Assembly: GCA_963780635.1 (NCBI GenBank)
Contig: CAWACW010000014.1
Span: 310,001 to 374,000, forward strand
DNA length: 64,000 bases
From: DATEPR01 sp963780635
GTDB taxonomy: Bacteria > Actinomycetota > Actinomycetes > Mycobacteriales > Pseudonocardiaceae
Direction: 5' to 3'
Of the stretch, positions 61,308-64,000 are shown one piece after another; position 1 is the first letter of the stretch, and each line of letters begins with the position of its first letter. A program made the translations under genes and the position numbers. The notes beneath the pieces were generated by a model. It worked only from the letters and a program-made list of their open reading frames with translations, was not told where the DNA came from and searched no databases.

Positions 61308-62946
61308 GGTATAGGACGCCTCCTACATCGACGTACACCCGGCCTGCCCCGTCGCTGGACAGGTCAGTGACCGGTTCGTCGTCCGCCGTCCGGAACGCGT
61401 GATAGACCAAAGCCAGGGTGTGGGTGTCAAACAGGCACAGGTGCTTCTCCTCCTCGTCCTCTGCCAGCAGCACGTACCAGCCCTGCCCGCTCCGGCAGGC
61501 ACGCACGACCATCAGCTCATGCCAGGGTGCGGGAAGGGCCGCTTCGACGGCAGGCTGCCATGACGGGTCCTCACCGTCGTCGGCCATCCGCCACAACCGC
61601 AACATCCCATCGTCGCTGCCCAGCAGTACCGGTGGCTCGGCTGACGACTCGAATCCGTTGCCGTCGACCAGTACGCAGCCATCCCCGGGCAGTTGCCCGG
61701 ATGCCTCCGCCGCCAGTACGACCTTCGCCCCGTCGACCCTCCACGTGAATCGGTGCCACGTGCTGTCCGTACGCAGCCAGACGTGCGCATCGGACACCAG
61801 GATTTGCTCTGGTTCGTCCGGCAGGTCCGGAAGCTTGGTGGAGGCGACGTCGAACGTGCGGTCGCCGTCGCGCCAACGCACCGGGTCGACCCGGTCGAGC
61901 CGGATCACCCGCCCCCGAGTGACCACCCAGGGATGGCGGTCCGGCGCGTGGGACATGTCCGTCGGTTCCGACTCCACCCAGACCGGCAGCCGCGTGCCTT
62001 GGTCGAGTTCGAAGCGGTACATGTCGAGCCGGTCTCGCGAGTAGCTGTAGCACTCTTTGTCGCGCAATGCGATCCGGTCGTACATCAGCGGTAGCTCGAC
62101 CGACTCCAGGATATCGGACAGGAGCCGCAATCGGTCGAGGCGCAGGCTGAGACGGTCCAGATCTGCCACGGCCGCGGGATTGCCGACTGCCGCCTTTGCC
62201 GCGATTATCAAGAATCGGACGTCCGACAACCGACCGCTGCGCTGCCAGTCCGCGGCGGTATCTTCGATAACGGTTGCAAGCGCGCTGTTGTCCTCGACGC
62301 CGAGCGCCCGCACCAGCGCGATCAGGTTCGGCTCGATCGTCGCTTGCTCGTCAAACCCACACGCCTCGAGGTGCCGCTGCTGGCTGCGGGGCGAGTAGTC
62401 ATTGACCGAGACGGCGTAGTCGGCGACGTTGCGCAGTTCGTCGTTCGTCATTCGCCAAAATCCGGCTGACCGGCCCCACGCCCCGAGGGATACGACGCAC
62501 GACACGTACCACGGCAGTGGGAAATGTGTTCGATGCAATTCGAAGTCCATCGTGGACATGAACGGCTCACCTGCGACGTGCGAGTGGTACCAGCCGACGA
62601 CGTAGTGGTCCGGCCGCTGCTCCAGTCCGGCAAGGATGGCCTTGATGGAGGACTCGTCGAACGCGAAGTGCGCGACGCCACTGTCCTTGCTCGGCACCGG
62701 AATGTAATCGGCGACATTGACCAGATAATGGCCACCTGTGTCGTAATGCCTGCCGACCAGAACGCCGCCGATCTCCGAGATCGGACTGTTGCCTGCCTGT
62801 CGGCGGATACCCGTCAACACCCGTTCACCGACCACGAGTTGGTACTCCGGGGCGTCGCTTCGGAACGTGACGATCTCGGCAGGATGGTTCTGCGGAAGGT
62901 CCCGCTCCGTGACCGTCACCGTGAACTCGGTGTCCAGATCGCTCAT
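61300..62946 (-). CDS. JAMM (JAB/MPN) metalloprotease with beta-propeller-like tail
   Basis: 548 aa; ATG 62946 overlaps the ubiquitin-like stop (ATGA). Residues 45-150 carry a complete JAMM motif: Glu58 (SEIGGVLVG), His121-x-His123, seven residues, Ser131, two residues, Asp134 (YHSHVAGEPFMSTMD). Such enzymes cut isopeptide or C-terminal bonds of ubiquitin-like proteins. The region 150-320 is helical; 320-548 is strand-rich with repeated W motifs (VWVESEP, VWLRTDSTWHRFTWRVDG, MLRLWRMADDG), suggestive of a beta-propeller for substrate binding. Adjacent to a ubiquitin-like gene, its likely substrate. Confidence 0.88.
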   Translation of the reverse strand: MSDLDTEFTVTVTERDLPQNHPAEIVTFRSDAPEYQLVVGERVLTGIRRQAGNSPISEIGGVLVGRHYDTGGHYLVNVADYIPVPSKDSGVAHFAFDESSIKAILAGLEQRPDHYVVGWYHSHVAGEPFMSTMDFELHRTHFPLPWYVSCVVSLGAWGRSAGFWRMTNDELRNVADYAVSVNDYSPRSQQRHLEACGFDEQATIEPNLIALVRALGVEDNSALATVIEDTAADWQRSGRLSDVRFLIIAAKAAVGNPAAVADLDRLSLRLDRLRLLSDILESVELPLMYDRIALRDKECYSYSRDRLDMYRFELDQGTRLPVWVESEPTDMSHAPDRHPWVVTRGRVIRLDRVDPVRWRDGDRTFDVASTKLPDLPDEPEQILVSDAHVWLRTDSTWHRFTWRVDGAKVVLAAEASGQLPGDGCVLVDGNGFESSAEPPVLLGSDDGMLRLWRMADDGEDPSWQPAVEAALPAPWHELMVVRACRSGQGWYVLLAEDEEEKHLCLFDTHTLALVYHAFRTADDEPVTDLSSDGAGRVYVDVGGVLYRV

Positions 62947-63251
62947 CGGGCACCCGGCCGGCGACCAGCCCGCGCCTGTTGTGTCATCACGAGCGTGTCC
63001 TGGGGTGCGACTCCCGCCATCCCCAGCGTCTCGGCCTCCCGCAGGTAGCGATCACCCTGCCGCCACATCAGCCGGTACGGCTTTCGCCTGCCGGTGTCGT
63101 CCTGCTCACGGAATGGCAGACCGGGTGTGGAGACGATCTTGGCGATGATGGCCTGGACGACCACTCCCGTCGGCAGGTTGAGATCCCACTGCTGGGTCCC
63201 CATCGTGGTGGCGAGGATGATCGGGATCGTCCTCGATTCCTGGGATGTCAT
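62943..63251 (-). CDS. Ubiquitin-like (YukD/EsaB-type) beta-grasp protein
   Basis: 102 aa from ATG 63251 (GAGG eight bases upstream; GTG three codons earlier also open). RTIPIILATTMGTQQWDLNL, PTGVVVQAIIAKIVS, YRLMWRQGDRYLREAETLGM, GVAPQDTLVMT matches the beta-grasp order of EsaB/YukD-like ubiquitin relatives: strand-turn-strand, helix, strand, LxxxxVxxxD(x)L. The tail is ARAGRRPGAR, with no terminal Gly-Gly. The downstream overlapping JAMM peptidase could trim the tail or release it from a partner. It could instead act as a non-covalent adaptor. Confidence 0.7.
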   Translation of the reverse strand: MTSQESRTIPIILATTMGTQQWDLNLPTGVVVQAIIAKIVSTPGLPFREQDDTGRRKPYRLMWRQGDRYLREAETLGMAGVAPQDTLVMTQQARAGRRPGAR

Positions 63252-63280
63252 AACGGTCACCTCGGATGTACTGACGGGGC

Positions 63281-63808
63281 CTACTCGGGCAGTCTGTTGA
63301 CGGAGATGTCGAAGTCCAGGCCGAAGTCGGGTGGCGGCAGGGCCTCGTCCCAGAACGGCGCTCGGTTCGCCGCCAGCGCGGCGTCAAACGTGTCGCGCAG
63401 CGACGGATTCGTGGCCAGCGTCGCGATCTCCACGCCGGCCAATGCGCTGTACCGGCACACCGCGTACAGAGCCTCGAGGAACGAGTCGATGGTCAACTGG
63501 GCGGCGGGCACCTCCGACTGCAGGACCACACAGCCACCCACCATGAGAAACCGCGCGCGGTAGACGGTCAGGTTCCACTCCGAGATCAGCCGGAGCACCG
63601 AATCGACCTGTGCGCTGCCGACGTCTCGCTGCAGTAGCGCCCTGACGATCACCCAATGCTGGGTGAGTCGAATCTCGATCGCCACCGCGTAGTAATAGGC
63701 GTCGACCAGACACCGGTACGACGTCATGACGGTCGTCGGGCCGACAACCCGATAGTTCCAGTTGATCCTGTCCAGATGGCTGGCAATCGTGTCAGTCGTC
63801 TGCGGCAT
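63281..63808 (-). CDS. YbjN-like protein
   Basis: 175 aa from ATG 63808 (GTG 63826 also open). WNLTVYRARFLMVGGCVVLQ, SEVPAAQLTIDSFLEALYAV, CRYSALAGVEIATLATNPSL resembles YbjN / type III secretion-chaperone-like fold proteins, which often bind partners. Start overlaps the end of the upstream gene; 29 bases precede the ubiquitin-like start. Member of the same operon. Confidence 0.65.
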   Translation of the reverse strand: MPQTTDTIASHLDRINWNYRVVGPTTVMTSYRCLVDAYYYAVAIEIRLTQHWVIVRALLQRDVGSAQVDSVLRLISEWNLTVYRARFLMVGGCVVLQSEVPAAQLTIDSFLEALYAVCRYSALAGVEIATLATNPSLRDTFDAALAANRAPFWDEALPPPDFGLDFDISVNRLPE

Positions 63809-64000
63809 CCGAATCACCTGAATCACTTGAAGCCGGCCGAACCTCGATGTCGAACTCGATGTCCACTATCGGCCTGGGGTCGACCGGGATCTTGGCGTCA
63901 TCGGATTTCAACGTCGCCCACAGCCACAGGCTGGCCTCCTCGTCGAGCGGGTCGTACATGTTGAAGGACTTGTACTGCACGAGTTTGCATAGCTCGACGC
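63792..64000 (-). CDS. Uncharacterised operon protein (N-terminus beyond window)
   Basis: The frame is open to the window end and reads VELCKLVQYKSFNMYDPLDE, EASLWLWATLKSDD, VDIEFDIEVRPASSDSGD, ending DAADD. The visible end is acidic. A GTG at 63980 could start it, but the upstream frame also stays open, so it is probably the end of a larger gene. It overlaps the YbjN-like start, placing it in the operon. Confidence 0.6.
   Translation of the reverse strand, partial: VELCKLVQYKSFNMYDPLDEEASLWLWATLKSDDAKIPVDPRPIVDIEFDIEVRPASSDSGDSDAADD

Overview
High-GC DNA with many GTG starts, back-to-back GTGA/ATGA gene overlaps, a SARP/AfsR-type regulator, a StrR-type ParB-like regulator, a mycothiol-type MDMPI-family protein and RHS/Hint polymorphic toxins. 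Together these point to a large-genome, antibiotic-producing type actinobacterium (Pseudonocardiaceae or Streptomyces relatives). The species cannot be fixed from the sequence alone.

Layout. (1) 1-2.5 kb, minus strand: a 20-codon acidic peptide, a hairpin, a SUMF1/FGE-fold protein lacking the FGE cysteine pair, and an MBL-fold hydrolase, forming a possible peptide-modification operon. (2) 2.9-7.8 kb: a StrR/ParB-like regulator divergent from a giant SARP-NB-ARC-TPR regulator. (3) 7.8-24.1 kb: a decayed accessory zone. It holds remnants of an integrase, a DUF2326-like protein, a LacI regulator, a P450, a TetR regulator, a monooxygenase, IS30 and ISAs1-like elements. Two frameshifted RHS-Hint toxin genes end in deaminase-like domains. 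Several orphan immunity-type genes are present, including a SUKH-3 gene. Three copies of a repeat occur, two of them carrying a tRNA 3' half. The zone ends in a broken FAD disulfide reductase.

(4) 24.2-31.3 kb: intact genes. A nucleotide-sugar epimerase and a polytopic membrane protein are divergent. A tightly overlapping six-gene operon follows (GT2, DUF2064, methyltransferase, cytochrome b/molybdopterin oxidoreductase, membrane protein, MDMPI-like). (5) 31.4-50 kb: a copper-enzyme zone built from copies of one module: MarR type A, small membrane protein, hairpin, multicopper oxidase (MCO), dyad operator, MarR type B. One copy is complete (31.4-36.3 kb). One has been rebuilt with CopC, CopD, a membrane protein and a Rieske lipoprotein (40.5-47.1 kb). 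A third has lost the membrane protein, and only the two ends of its MCO remain (48.1-50.0 kb). Shared operators suggest one regulon. A CHAT-NB-ARC-TPR protein with both active sites replaced lies between the copies.

(6) 50-52.4 kb: a 5'-truncated antiporter, an adenylate-kinase-like fragment and a methyltransferase remnant. (7) 52.4-64 kb: a Trypco2-serine protease pair convergent with an eight-gene, translationally coupled operon. That operon encodes a YbjN-like protein, a ubiquitin-like protein, a JAMM peptidase, a Cdc48-like AAA+ ATPase and four uncharacterised proteins; it continues past the window end. It is the best candidate in the window for an undescribed system, plausibly a conflict or protein-quality-control system using a ubiquitin-like tag or adaptor.
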